DNA from: Robiginitalea aurantiaca
Lineage (GTDB): Bacteria > Bacteroidota > Bacteroidia > Flavobacteriales > Flavobacteriaceae
Direction of reading: 5' to 3'
Assembly (NCBI RefSeq): GCF_030380815.1
Contig: NZ_JAUDUY010000001.1
Coordinates: forward strand, 62,001-126,000
Length of the DNA stretch: 64,000 bases
The notes beneath the pieces were generated by a model that saw only the letters and a program-made list of their open reading frames with translations, ran no database searches and was not told where the DNA came from. Every line of letters begins with the position of its first letter. The first letter of the stretch is position 1. This document shows positions 43,751 through 51,581 of this stretch, piece by piece. A program made the translations under genes and the position numbers.

Positions 43751-44689
43751 ATGATTTCAAGTCTTTTCGGTAAAACAAGGCCTGTAAATTACATCCTGGT
43801 TTTATCAGTAGTTTTTGTCTTTTTCTCCCTGGCCCAACTTCAATGGAAGGATACGAACGTCTCTTCGTTTGGCTTTTTCTGGATGATCGGGAGTTTGTCC
43901 TGTCTTTTGCTGTCCCTGTTTCTGGTCAACTTTATCGTTCAGAGGAACCAGCTTACAGCTGCGGATTCCTATGCCATGCTTTTGTACGCACAATTCGTCA
44001 TTCTCTTTCAGGATGCCCTTAGGGATCCTATGGTTATCATTGCTGCTTTTTTCCTTTTGCTGGCTCAGCGCAGGCTTATCAGCATGAAGTCGATGAAAAA
44101 TTTAAAAGAGAAAATATTTGATGGAGCCCTATGGATCTTTGCATCCAGCCTTTTTGTAAACTGGACGCTTATATTTATTCTACTGGTTTGGATATATATT
44201 TATTACTATACACCCAAAAAAGTTAATTTCTGGCTAATCCCTATTGCTGCCGGGATTACGGTAGGATTGATCTCCTGGTCCCTGTTTTACCTTCTCGGAG
44301 ATTCTGAATTTCTCTTCGACCATTTTTCATTTTCAATGGAATATTTTGGCATTAAAAATTTACCTGCTTTTTCATTGATTAAGATTGCGGGGTTTTTGAT
44401 CCTGGTAACTGTAGCCGGAATTATTGCCTTTGTAAAACAGGGAAAGTCCGGACAGGGCCGGCTTATCCAACTCAGGCTCCTGGTTGTTGTTTGGATTCTG
44501 ACAGTCCTGGTTGCTTTTTTGACCGGGGAGCGATTGATAAGCACGATATCCTTTGCATTCTTCGCCTCCGCCGTATTCGTTGCACGGTACGTGGAATCTA
44601 TCCGCAGAGTGTTCCTAAAGGAGATCATCCTGTATAGTGCAACAGTCTTTTCCATCCTTATTTTCTTCCTTGAATGGGTAGGGAAATAA
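43751..44689 (+). CDS. Polytopic membrane protein, DUF6427-like
   Basis: 312 residues with about eight to ten helices and no soluble domain. The opening MISSLFGKTRPVNYILVLS and the RDPMVIIAAFFLLLAQRR segment match what I know of DUF6427 proteins of flavobacteria. Function unknown. Divergent from the DUF6341-like gene; the DUF4254 gene follows after 28 bases with its own promoter. Confidence 0.75.
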   Translation: MISSLFGKTRPVNYILVLSVVFVFFSLAQLQWKDTNVSSFGFFWMIGSLSCLLLSLFLVNFIVQRNQLTAADSYAMLLYAQFVILFQDALRDPMVIIAAFFLLLAQRRLISMKSMKNLKEKIFDGALWIFASSLFVNWTLIFILLVWIYIYYYTPKKVNFWLIPIAAGITVGLISWSLFYLLGDSEFLFDHFSFSMEYFGIKNLPAFSLIKIAGFLILVTVAGIIAFVKQGKSGQGRLIQLRLLVVVWILTVLVAFLTGERLISTISFAFFASAVFVARYVESIRRVFLKEIILYSATVFSILIFFLEWVGK

Positions 44690-44701
44690 GCGGTATATTT
44701 G
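44670..44701 (+). promoter_or_regulatory. Promoter of the DUF4254/GT9 pair
   Basis: TTG (44670-44672), 21 bases, then TATATTTG (44694-44701), a full -7 consensus, ending 16 bases before the ATG at 44718. The -33 part lies in the end of the DUF6427-like gene. Confidence 0.6.
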
Positions 44702-44717
44702 TTTTAAAGTCCACAAT

Positions 44718-45320
44718 ATGTTCAGCAATTTCGCCCTTGGAATTTTCGAAGAAAGCATCGACAAGTATCATATTCAGGATCGCGTAGATCAACCATTTGA
44801 AAATCCGTATCCCGTTAATGATGTCGCTCATTTGTTGTATAAGAAAAACTGGATCGATACCGTTCAGTGGCACTTTGAAGACCTGATCCGCGACCCCGGT
44901 ATCGACCCGAAGGAAGCCCTTGTCCTAAAGCGAAAAATCGATGCCAGCAATCAGGAGCGAACCGATCTTGTGGAGTACATCGACAGCTATTTCCTGGACA
45001 AGTACAAAACGGTCTCCATTTCAGAAGGTGCACAAATCAATACAGAGAGCCCGGCCTGGGCACTGGACCGGTTATCAATTCTCGCCCTTAAGATTTACCA
45101 CATGCGGGAAGAAGCCGAAAGAAGTGATGCCAGCGAGGATCATCAGGTGGCCTGTCAGCATAAACTCAAAATACTCCTCGAGCAACGCAAGGACCTGTCG
45201 ATAGCCATTGACCAGTTGCTGGAAGACATAGCAAACGGAAAGAAGTACATGAAGGTCTACAAACAGATGAAAATGTACAACGATGAGGAGTTAAACCCCG
45301 TATTGCGTGGGAGGAAGTAG
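44718..45320 (+). CDS. DUF4254 protein
   Basis: 200 residues, predicted almost fully helical, soluble, no signal peptide. Blocks LLYKKNWIDTVQWHFEDLIRDP and NQERTDLVEYID are typical of DUF4254, a family often next to heptosyltransferase-like GT9 genes. The function is unknown; proximity suggests lipopolysaccharide core assembly. It overlaps the GT9 gene by 14 bases. Confidence 0.85.
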   Translation: MFSNFALGIFEESIDKYHIQDRVDQPFENPYPVNDVAHLLYKKNWIDTVQWHFEDLIRDPGIDPKEALVLKRKIDASNQERTDLVEYIDSYFLDKYKTVSISEGAQINTESPAWALDRLSILALKIYHMREEAERSDASEDHQVACQHKLKILLEQRKDLSIAIDQLLEDIANGKKYMKVYKQMKMYNDEELNPVLRGRK

Positions 45321-46368
45321 CAGCAGGCGTATTCTGGTATTTCGCCTTTCGGCATTGGGGGACGTGGCGATGACTGTTCCCGTATTGCTTTCTGTAGCCC
45401 GTTCCAATCCCGGGGTGAGCTTTCTATTCGTCACAAAATCACATTTCAAGCCCATACTTCAGCGGGTGCCCAACCTTGAAGTACATTCATTTGATGCGAA
45501 TGGCACCCATAAGGGCCTGACAGGTTTGCGGCGTTTACGGGCGGAGCTAAAACAGAAACCCTTCAATAGTATTGCAGACTTACATTCAGTATTGAGGACC
45601 CGTATTCTCAAAATCCTCTTCGCTGGATCCGGAATTCCTTTTGTTCGACTGGATAAAGGGAGAAAGGAAAAACGGCAGCTTACCGCATGGGATCATAAAG
45701 TTTTTGTTCCGCTCAGGAGCACGCATGACCGTTATGCCGATGTTTTCAGAAGCCTTGGTTTTAAAGCCGATCCCGGGCCGGAAGATATTCTTAAACGCGA
45801 GGCCTGGCCAGAATCCTTCGAAGATTACAGACTCGAAAAGGAGTCCATTAATATTGGTTTTGCTCCTTTTGCCGCCCATCAGGGGAAGTGTTATCCGGAG
45901 GAACAAGTAAAAGACCTTCTGGCCTTATTAGGGGGTCTGCCTCAGGTTAGAGTTTACCTCTTTGGAGGAGGAAAGCGGGAGTCGAACATTTTAAGCACAT
46001 GGGAAAAGGAGTATTCTCATTGCGTTTCTGTTGCAGGAAAGGCATCCTTATCCGACGAACTCGCACTTATTTCGAACCTTAGGCTGATGGTGTCAATGGA
46101 TAGTGGGAATGGGCATCTCGCAGCCATGTATGGACTTCCCGTAATTACCCTTTGGGGAGTGACCCACCCATATGCCGGTTTTTCACCTTTTGGGCAGCCA
46201 GCGGAAAATTCTATGCTTGCCGACAGGGAAAAATTTCCTGCGATTCCCACATCGGTCTATGGGAATAAACAACCTAAGGGCTATGATGAAGTGATGGATT
46301 CCATTCCGCCTACGCGCGTTTTTAAGCGGATTTCGGAAATTCTAAAGCTGGGAAGGCCTAAAAAGTAG
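45307..46368 (+). CDS. Glycosyltransferase family 9 (heptosyltransferase-like)
   Basis: 353 residues. Start GTG at 45307 within the end of the DUF4254 gene (MGGSSSRRILVFRLSALGDVAMTVPVL); RLSALGDV is the N-terminal signature of GT9. The C-terminal VSMDSGNGHLAAMYGLPVITLWGVTHPYAG is the donor-binding part with the conserved D-S/T-G-x-x-H. It probably adds a heptose or related sugar to the lipopolysaccharide core. Its end overlaps the convergent TetR gene by 11 bases. Confidence 0.88.
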   Translation: MGGSSSRRILVFRLSALGDVAMTVPVLLSVARSNPGVSFLFVTKSHFKPILQRVPNLEVHSFDANGTHKGLTGLRRLRAELKQKPFNSIADLHSVLRTRILKILFAGSGIPFVRLDKGRKEKRQLTAWDHKVFVPLRSTHDRYADVFRSLGFKADPGPEDILKREAWPESFEDYRLEKESINIGFAPFAAHQGKCYPEEQVKDLLALLGGLPQVRVYLFGGGKRESNILSTWEKEYSHCVSVAGKASLSDELALISNLRLMVSMDSGNGHLAAMYGLPVITLWGVTHPYAGFSPFGQPAENSMLADREKFPAIPTSVYGNKQPKGYDEVMDSIPPTRVFKRISEILKLGRPKK

Positions 46369-46972
46369 ATTTTAGAGCCATGCTCTTAAAGTAACACCTG
46401 AGCTGTTGCATGTACTGGTACCGCAGCATTCTGGGGTTTCCGCCAACCATCAGGGATCGAACGCCGAAATACGAGGATATTACAAATGTGGCTATTCCCT
46501 CACTGTCGTGATGACGTTCGAGATAACCGTCGGATTTCCCCTTTTGCAGGGCAGTAACCAGGCTGACTTCCCATGCCTTGCATATGTCGTTGAGATAGCG
46601 TGAAACATTTTCATTCTTCCCATTAAACTCATTCATGAAGTTGCCGAGCACAAAACCAAAATCCATAGGGTTGTGTTCTGCAATTTCAAGGGCATTTTCC
46701 AAACACGTTTCAATATTGCGAAAGGGATCTTCTTTCCCCTCGATGGGCTCAATAAGCATACTGTAGACCTTCCTGAAAAGCAAATGCTGAACGATACTAA
46801 CCATAAAATCCTCCTTTGACTGGAAGTGGTAGTAGAAGGCGCCCTTCGACAGTTGTAAAGCTTTTAGAATATCGTCAAGGCTGGTAGTGTAATAGCCTTT
46901 TTGATAAAACAACTCAAGGCCTTTTTGCTGCATTCTATTGATGGTAGCTCTACTTTTCAGGTTCTTTTCCAT
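46358..46972 (-). CDS. TetR/AcrR-family transcriptional regulator
   Basis: 204 residues from the ATG at 46972 (MEKNLKSRATINRMQQKGLEL). The frame extends to 47083 but a -7 box lies within that extension. The helix-turn-helix is YYTTSLDDILKALQLSKGAFYYHFQSKEDF (about 25-54), the canonical TetR pattern ending in YYHF. The C-terminal part (ligand domain) has no recognisable specificity. It lies downstream of the arsenosugar genes on the same strand with 223 bases between, which hold candidate operators, so it may control itself and perhaps those genes. Confidence 0.9.
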   Translation of the reverse strand: MEKNLKSRATINRMQQKGLELFYQKGYYTTSLDDILKALQLSKGAFYYHFQSKEDFMVSIVQHLLFRKVYSMLIEPIEGKEDPFRNIETCLENALEIAEHNPMDFGFVLGNFMNEFNGKNENVSRYLNDICKAWEVSLVTALQKGKSDGYLERHHDSEGIATFVISSYFGVRSLMVGGNPRMLRYQYMQQLRCYFKSMALKSTF

Positions 46973-47050
46973 GAATTCGGGTTTTAGGTAAAACAGACTC
47001 TCCGGTCTCTTTACGATAACCCCCAACCGTCGACCAAGCGGTAAATTTGA

Positions 47051-47079
47051 CGATGAAATACCAAAAATACCGATGAAAT
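47051..47079 (-). promoter_or_regulatory. tetR promoter flanked by direct repeats
   Basis: On the minus strand TATTTTTG (47069-47062) is a full -7 box. On the plus strand the 9-mer CGATGAAAT occurs at 47051-47059 and 47071-47079, one on each side of it, exactly 20 bases apart, which would place two proteins on the same DNA face. The leader to the tetR ATG would be about 85 bases. Confidence 0.45.
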
Positions 47080-47117
47080 GCACAATAGTGATGGAGTAAT
47101 CCCAATTTGTAGGGGGA

Positions 47118-47140
47118 GACAGACCTGTCGGTCGGTCGGT
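47118..47140. promoter_or_regulatory. Candidate TetR operator (CGGT repeats)
   Basis: GACAGACCTGTC (47118-47129) is a near palindrome and runs into GTCGGTCGGTCGGT (47127-47140), three tandem TCGG/CGGT units. Many TetR/AcrR regulators bind sites built from ACCGACC/GGTCGGT. It sits about 50 bases upstream of the tetR -7 box. Confidence 0.4.
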
Positions 47141-47195
47141 GAACTGCAGGGTGCCGGCCTGGATTTCCCTTAAATAGTGTCTTTTTGGGGGAAAA

Positions 47196-48251
47196 TCAGG
47201 TTACCACACCCTGACAGCTGCTCCCTGCCCCGGCAGTACATCCGTAACAATGTTGCGAGATCACTATTTCGCGATTGTTGAGTATGTTTTCCTGAAAATC
47301 TGCAATGTGCTGCACCTTATTGGCGACTTTTAATCCCAGCATTTGATTGAAATCGCAGTCGTAGAGCCAACCATCCCAGCTGACAGAAATCGTATTGGTA
47401 CACATCACGTTTTTTACAGCTTCGGGGTTGTAAGCATCTACCAGAGCCGTCATATAATCTTCATAATTTTCTGAAGCGATCAGATAATCCAGGAATCTGG
47501 CGATGGGCAGGTTTGTAATGGTAAATAAATTATGAAACGCGATCCCAAAGTCTTCCTTAAGGGCGTTTTTAAAATCCTGTTCAAGCGCATTCTGGTCCCC
47601 GGGCAGGAAGGCTCCTGAGGGGTTGTATACCAAATCGAGTTTTAAGGGGCTCCCCTCTGTACCATATCCGACACGGTTTAATTCCTGAAGCGCTTTTATG
47701 GATTTGTCAAAAACCCCGTCCCCCCGTTGTTTATCCGTTTTCCCACGAGTATAATGGGGTAAGGAAGAAACGACATGTACCCCGTGTTTTGCAAAGAATT
47801 CGGGTAAATCATGGTATTTCTTATTGGCCCGGATAATGGTAAGATTCGAGCGGACGATAAAATCCTGGATACCGGCTTCTGAGGCTTGTTCCACAAACCA
47901 TCGAAAATCCGGGTTCATCTCCGGGGCTCCTCCGGTAAGGTCGAGGGTGTGGGCTCCGGTTGTTCGGATGACCTCAAGGCATTGCCGCATCGTTTCCCGG
48001 GTCATTATTTCTTTACGATCCGGTCCTGCATCAACATGACAGTGCTCACATACCTGATTGCACATATATCCCAGATTGATTTGAAGAATTTCCAGCGTGC
48101 CCGGGCGTAGCGCCTCAAAACCAGAAGATTCTAAACGATCCCTGAAAAAGGGGAGTTCTCCTGACTCAAACAGGGGTCCGCTTAAGATTTCTAACTGTTT
48201 ATTGGTGTTTGCCAGTTCTTTTTCCCTGGCCTTTAAGGATTTTGTAGCCAT
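47196..48251 (-). CDS. arsS: Arsenosugar biosynthesis radical SAM protein ArsS
   Basis: 351 residues. The radical SAM iron-sulfur motif is CNQVCEHCHVDAGP (CxxxCxxC, near residue 63), followed by TLDLTGGAPEMNP. The C-terminal NREIVISQHCYGCTAGAGSSCQG holds a conserved cysteine set. This layout is that of ArsS, which joins dimethylarsenite and the 5'-deoxyadenosyl group of SAM on the way to arsenosugars. The next gene upstream on the strand, an AhpD-like protein, and a DUF2064 glycosyltransferase, are its known partners. No arsM or arsR is visible in the window. Confidence 0.88.
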   Translation of the reverse strand: MATKSLKAREKELANTNKQLEILSGPLFESGELPFFRDRLESSGFEALRPGTLEILQINLGYMCNQVCEHCHVDAGPDRKEIMTRETMRQCLEVIRTTGAHTLDLTGGAPEMNPDFRWFVEQASEAGIQDFIVRSNLTIIRANKKYHDLPEFFAKHGVHVVSSLPHYTRGKTDKQRGDGVFDKSIKALQELNRVGYGTEGSPLKLDLVYNPSGAFLPGDQNALEQDFKNALKEDFGIAFHNLFTITNLPIARFLDYLIASENYEDYMTALVDAYNPEAVKNVMCTNTISVSWDGWLYDCDFNQMLGLKVANKVQHIADFQENILNNREIVISQHCYGCTAGAGSSCQGVVT

Positions 48252-48292
48252 CTTAAAAGGGTATAATATTAGGATTCCTGCAAGCTTGCGGC

Positions 48293-48628
48293 TTACATTG
48301 AAAGCTTGTTGTATTTATTCATCATTTGCACCCCGTGGACGAGCGTGGCCCCGCTTTCAATAGCTGCACCAGCGTGGACGGCTTCCATCATTTCTTCTTT
48401 GGTGATGCCCCGCTCAAGACCATCTTTGGTATAAGCATCGATGCAGTAAGGACACTTCACAACATGGGATACGGCCAGGGCAATCAGAGATTTTTCACGG
48501 GCACTCAGGGCCCCTTCCTCAAAGACTTTGCCGTAATAATCAAAAAACGCTTCACCAAGCTCTTTACTCCACTCTGTTATTTTGCCAAACTTTCGCAAGT
48601 CGGCAGGGTTGTAATAATCTGATGCCAT
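48293..48628 (-). CDS. AhpD/carboxymuconolactone decarboxylase-like protein of the arsenosugar cluster
   Basis: 111 residues, all helical. The CxxC motif with its His is in LIALAVSHVVKCPYCIDAYTKDGLERG, the typical AhpD/CMD peroxidase-like core. Proteins of this exact length and start (YYNPADLRKFGKITEW) occur with arsS and are named arsenosugar biosynthesis-associated peroxidase-like proteins. The reaction is not known. It lies 41 bases upstream of arsS on the same strand. Confidence 0.85.
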   Translation of the reverse strand: MASDYYNPADLRKFGKITEWSKELGEAFFDYYGKVFEEGALSAREKSLIALAVSHVVKCPYCIDAYTKDGLERGITKEEMMEAVHAGAAIESGATLVHGVQMMNKYNKLSM

Positions 48629-48737
48629 TGGATATATGAATTAATATAGAATATGAATTGAATGCGAATTCCCTTTGAGTTACCTCAATGGGGCAGGGAC
48701 CAAACAGGACCCTTTTCTTCCGAAAAAAAAGCGATTG

Positions 48738-49412
48738 TTAGAAAGGGGACCCCTTATTAAAGGGGGTTGCGTAGCCAATGCTGAAAACACGGGTGTCCGC
48801 AACAGACCTGATAATTGATGCCAGAGCGGCGAAACCAATGAGTAGCCGTTGAAGCCGATTGTATAGTATGCCCGGCAGGCCCACCCAGTTCCTGCAATCT
48901 GTCAGAGTATCCAGGTCTAGTTTGGAATCGAGAATTACGGGTTTGCCCCCGGAAGAGATATTCCATTGGATCAACTTCTCCAAGAGGTCGCTTTGCTGCC
49001 AGGGCAGTTTAACAAAGGCCTTTAATCTGAATTGGAGCCTGCTTATTCCAATAAGGTAGGTGCCTCCATCTGGCGATGGGCCGAGGACGGTATTCCCTTC
49101 GGACAGTTTATGGGCGGCATCAAGAAGTGTTTTTGTGCAAAGGTCCGGGCTGTCATTCCCAATTACGATAAGGTGTTCCGCCCCCTTTTCATAAAGGGTC
49201 TTCATCGCATTTCCCAGGCGTTCTCCAAAGGTGTTTCCGGTCTGAGAATTCTCATCAAAATGAAAACAAGGCAGGCCAGTGCGGCGGGCCTTGAGAAGGG
49301 TTTGTCGGGTCAGCTCATCAAGGAAGCGCTCACTTCCATAAAGGCCTTTATACGCTGCGTCAAGGCGCGCACTTCTGGCAAAAATCAGGATGGCTGTGGA
49401 TTGGATGGACAA
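48738..49412 (-). CDS. DUF2064/TIGR04282 glycosyltransferase of the arsenosugar cluster
   Basis: 224 residues with a GT-A-like fold. TAILIFARSARLDAAYKGL opens the protein; HLIVIGNDSPDL carries the acidic metal-binding position and LGPSPDGGTYLIGI the following conserved block. These fit the TIGR04282 family, found with arsS and proposed to act on arsenosugars. It is the first gene of the minus-strand cluster glycosyltransferase - AhpD-like - arsS. The 109-base gap downstream has no obvious terminator. Confidence 0.85.
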   Translation of the reverse strand: MSIQSTAILIFARSARLDAAYKGLYGSERFLDELTRQTLLKARRTGLPCFHFDENSQTGNTFGERLGNAMKTLYEKGAEHLIVIGNDSPDLCTKTLLDAAHKLSEGNTVLGPSPDGGTYLIGISRLQFRLKAFVKLPWQQSDLLEKLIQWNISSGGKPVILDSKLDLDTLTDCRNWVGLPGILYNRLQRLLIGFAALASIIRSVADTRVFSIGYATPFNKGSPF

Positions 49413-49609
49413 ATTTGTTAAAATAGAAAGTTCAGATGATCAAATTACAAGCAAAATCGCGCCTTACAAAATGACACATCCCTTATTGAGGGAATTTAAC
49501 AGAAATTTCCCATTTAGGGACTCTTAGAGACCGGACGACAGAGGCTACGGGGGTCAGAAAGCATGACATTTGTGTAAAACAAACATAGCGTCCTTTTTCT
49601 CTGCTGCTT

Positions 49610-49617
49610 TATCTTTG
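49610..49617 (+). promoter_or_regulatory. -7 box upstream of the patatin gene
   Basis: TATCTTTG, full TAnnTTTG match, ends 9 bases before the ATG at 49627. It lies inside a longer in-frame extension from 49570, which it argues against. Confidence 0.5.
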
Positions 49618-49626
49618 AAACCTTGT

Positions 49627-50421
49627 ATGGGACGTATGCAGATTCAAAATACGGAGGAATCCGGTATTGTACTTTCTGGAGGAGGAGTACGGGGCATGGC
49701 GCACATCGGTGTGCTCAGGGCCCTTAAAGAGCATGGGATCATGCCAAAGTGGGTGGCTGGCACGAGTGTAGGCGCTCTGGTAGGAGCCCTTTATGCCTCG
49801 GGCAAGGACACCCAGGAAATGCTTTCCTTTTTCAGTGAAACCCCGCTATTCAAGTATAATTTTTTCAGCATTAATAAGCCCGGCCTCCTCAATACAGAGC
49901 GCTATCATGCCATTTTCAGGGAATTTTGGCCGGAAAACAGCTTTGAATCGTTACACAGGCCTCTTTTTGTGGTAGCGACTGACTTGCTTAAGGGAGGGGA
50001 AGTGATTTTTAACAAAGGCGAGTTGATCCCGCCCCTGCTGGCTTCCGCCGCCCTTCCGCCTATTTTCAGCCCGGTTGAAATAAATTCAACCCTCTACGCC
50101 GACGGAGGCATTATGAATAATTTCCCCCTGGAACCCCTGGTTGGGAAGGCCCGGTATCTCATCGGTTCGAACGTATCCGTTGTAAAGGAGTTGACAAACA
50201 AAAACTTGCGCACATCTTTACAGCTTGCCAATCGAACGACAGCTTTGATGATTTACGCGATCAACAGAGGGAAAATCCGCCAATGTGACCTGGTTTTTGA
50301 ACCTGTTGAACTGGAAAAAATTGGCGTTCTGGATAAAAAGGGGATTACTAATGCCTATACCATTGGGTATGAGCACGCCATGAGAATCCTCGAAAATGAG
50401 GAATATCAGACGTCGTCGTAA
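49627..50421 (+). CDS. Patatin-like phospholipase
   Basis: 264 residues from the ATG at 49627; the ATG at 49636 is also possible and gives a longer leader. Motifs in order: oxyanion-hole GGGVRGMAHIG, nucleophile GTSVGAL (GxSxG) and catalytic Asp in ADGGIMNNFP. This is a Ser-Asp dyad lipid acyl hydrolase, cytoplasmic by sequence (no signal peptide). It lies divergent from the arsenosugar cluster and its end overlaps the end of the convergent reductase gene by 16 bases. Confidence 0.92.
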   Translation: MGRMQIQNTEESGIVLSGGGVRGMAHIGVLRALKEHGIMPKWVAGTSVGALVGALYASGKDTQEMLSFFSETPLFKYNFFSINKPGLLNTERYHAIFREFWPENSFESLHRPLFVVATDLLKGGEVIFNKGELIPPLLASAALPPIFSPVEINSTLYADGGIMNNFPLEPLVGKARYLIGSNVSVVKELTNKNLRTSLQLANRTTALMIYAINRGKIRQCDLVFEPVELEKIGVLDKKGITNAYTIGYEHAMRILENEEYQTSS

Positions 50422-51455
50422 TCGATTTTTAAGATTGCCGTTTCAGCGTGTGCCTGGCAGGTAAGGATCAGACCCTCCTCGAGTTCGCTGTCGGTCAGTA
50501 TCTGGTTTTTTACCATAGTAGCCTTTCCCTCGGTTACCCGGGCAATACAAGTGCTGCAAACGCCTCCCTGACAGCTGTAAGGGGCATCGAGTTTAGCTTT
50601 GATCAGCGCGTCGAGCACAATGCTGCTTCGATCCATTTCCACGCTGTGCACCGTATCGTCCAGTGTCACCTCCAGGTGAGTCATCCCATCAGCCTCCGGG
50701 CTGCTCTGAGATTCCCCTTCCGGCTCCGTAAAAAGCTCATGGTGTATCTGATCCTTGGGAACCCCATTTTCAGTCAGTGCGTTAGTTACCGCTTCAATCA
50801 TCTCAAAGGGGCCGCACAGATAGTAGTTTTCAACATTCAGGGACTTGTGCTTATTCCGTGCAATAAAGTTTACAGTACTCTTTTCAATACGGCCAAACAT
50901 GCAGTCTTCTTCCTGTGCTCTGCTAAAGGTGTAATAAACTTTAAACCGATCGTTATATTGATTGCTAAGGGCTTGAAGCGCATCATAATACATCGCCTCC
51001 CCCTTACTTTGATTCCCATAAACCAACACCACATGGTTTTCGGAATTTGACTCCAGGGCAGTCTGAATAATACTCATAATCGGGGTGATGCCACTCCCGG
51101 CGGCGAAAGCCATAATATGGCGTGCAGGCCCTGCGGACTCAAATACAAACCGTCCCTGCGGCGGCATTACCTCCAGGACATCACCTTCTTTAAGCGTGTC
51201 ATTGGCATATACGGAAAACGTTCCTCCTGGAACTTTTTTAACCCCAATGGTGATGGTGTTTCCCCCGGGTTTCGATGAAATGGAATAAGCCCTTCGGATC
51301 TCGGAATCCCCAACTGGGAGCTTAACCGTAATGTACTGGCCGGACTCAAATTCAAAAGTTTCTCTGAGGGCTTCGGGTATTTGGAAGCTGATGTCAACCG
51401 AATTTGGTGTCAATGGGGTGATTTCGGAAACTTTAAGAGGATAAAACTGAACCAT
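50406..51455 (-). CDS. Ferredoxin-NADP-reductase-type oxidoreductase with C-terminal 2Fe-2S domain
   Basis: 349 residues. FAD-binding barrel (RRAYSISS, about 54-61), NAD(P)-binding domain (FAAGSGITPIMSII and YYLCGPFEMIE) and a C-terminal plant-type 2Fe-2S domain with CQGGVCSTC and a distal Cys in LILTCQAH. This FNR-FAD-ferredoxin order is that of PaaE-like reductases that feed electrons to oxygenases. No phenylacetate genes are nearby. It might serve the diiron AlkB encoded at 1791-2834, but that is a guess. A full -7 box (TAATTTTG, 51479-51472) lies 16 bases before its start. Confidence 0.88.
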   Translation of the reverse strand: MVQFYPLKVSEITPLTPNSVDISFQIPEALRETFEFESGQYITVKLPVGDSEIRRAYSISSKPGGNTITIGVKKVPGGTFSVYANDTLKEGDVLEVMPPQGRFVFESAGPARHIMAFAAGSGITPIMSIIQTALESNSENHVVLVYGNQSKGEAMYYDALQALSNQYNDRFKVYYTFSRAQEEDCMFGRIEKSTVNFIARNKHKSLNVENYYLCGPFEMIEAVTNALTENGVPKDQIHHELFTEPEGESQSSPEADGMTHLEVTLDDTVHSVEMDRSSIVLDALIKAKLDAPYSCQGGVCSTCIARVTEGKATMVKNQILTDSELEEGLILTCQAHAETAILKIDYDDV

Positions 51456-51471
51456 CTAAGAAAATTTTTTG

Positions 51472-51479
51472 CAAAATTA
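51472..51479 (-). promoter_or_regulatory. -7 box upstream of the reductase gene
   Basis: On the minus strand TAATTTTG fits TAnnTTTG exactly, 16 bases before the ATG. No good -33 element at the usual spacing. Confidence 0.45.
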
Positions 51480-51581
51480 AGCAAAGCAAGTCGAAGAAAA
51501 CCTTTGGTTTCAATACTTTTAACGGGTTTGTAACAAAAACAGGGCCTTTCATACTAATGGCTAGCGCATAATTATTCACAC

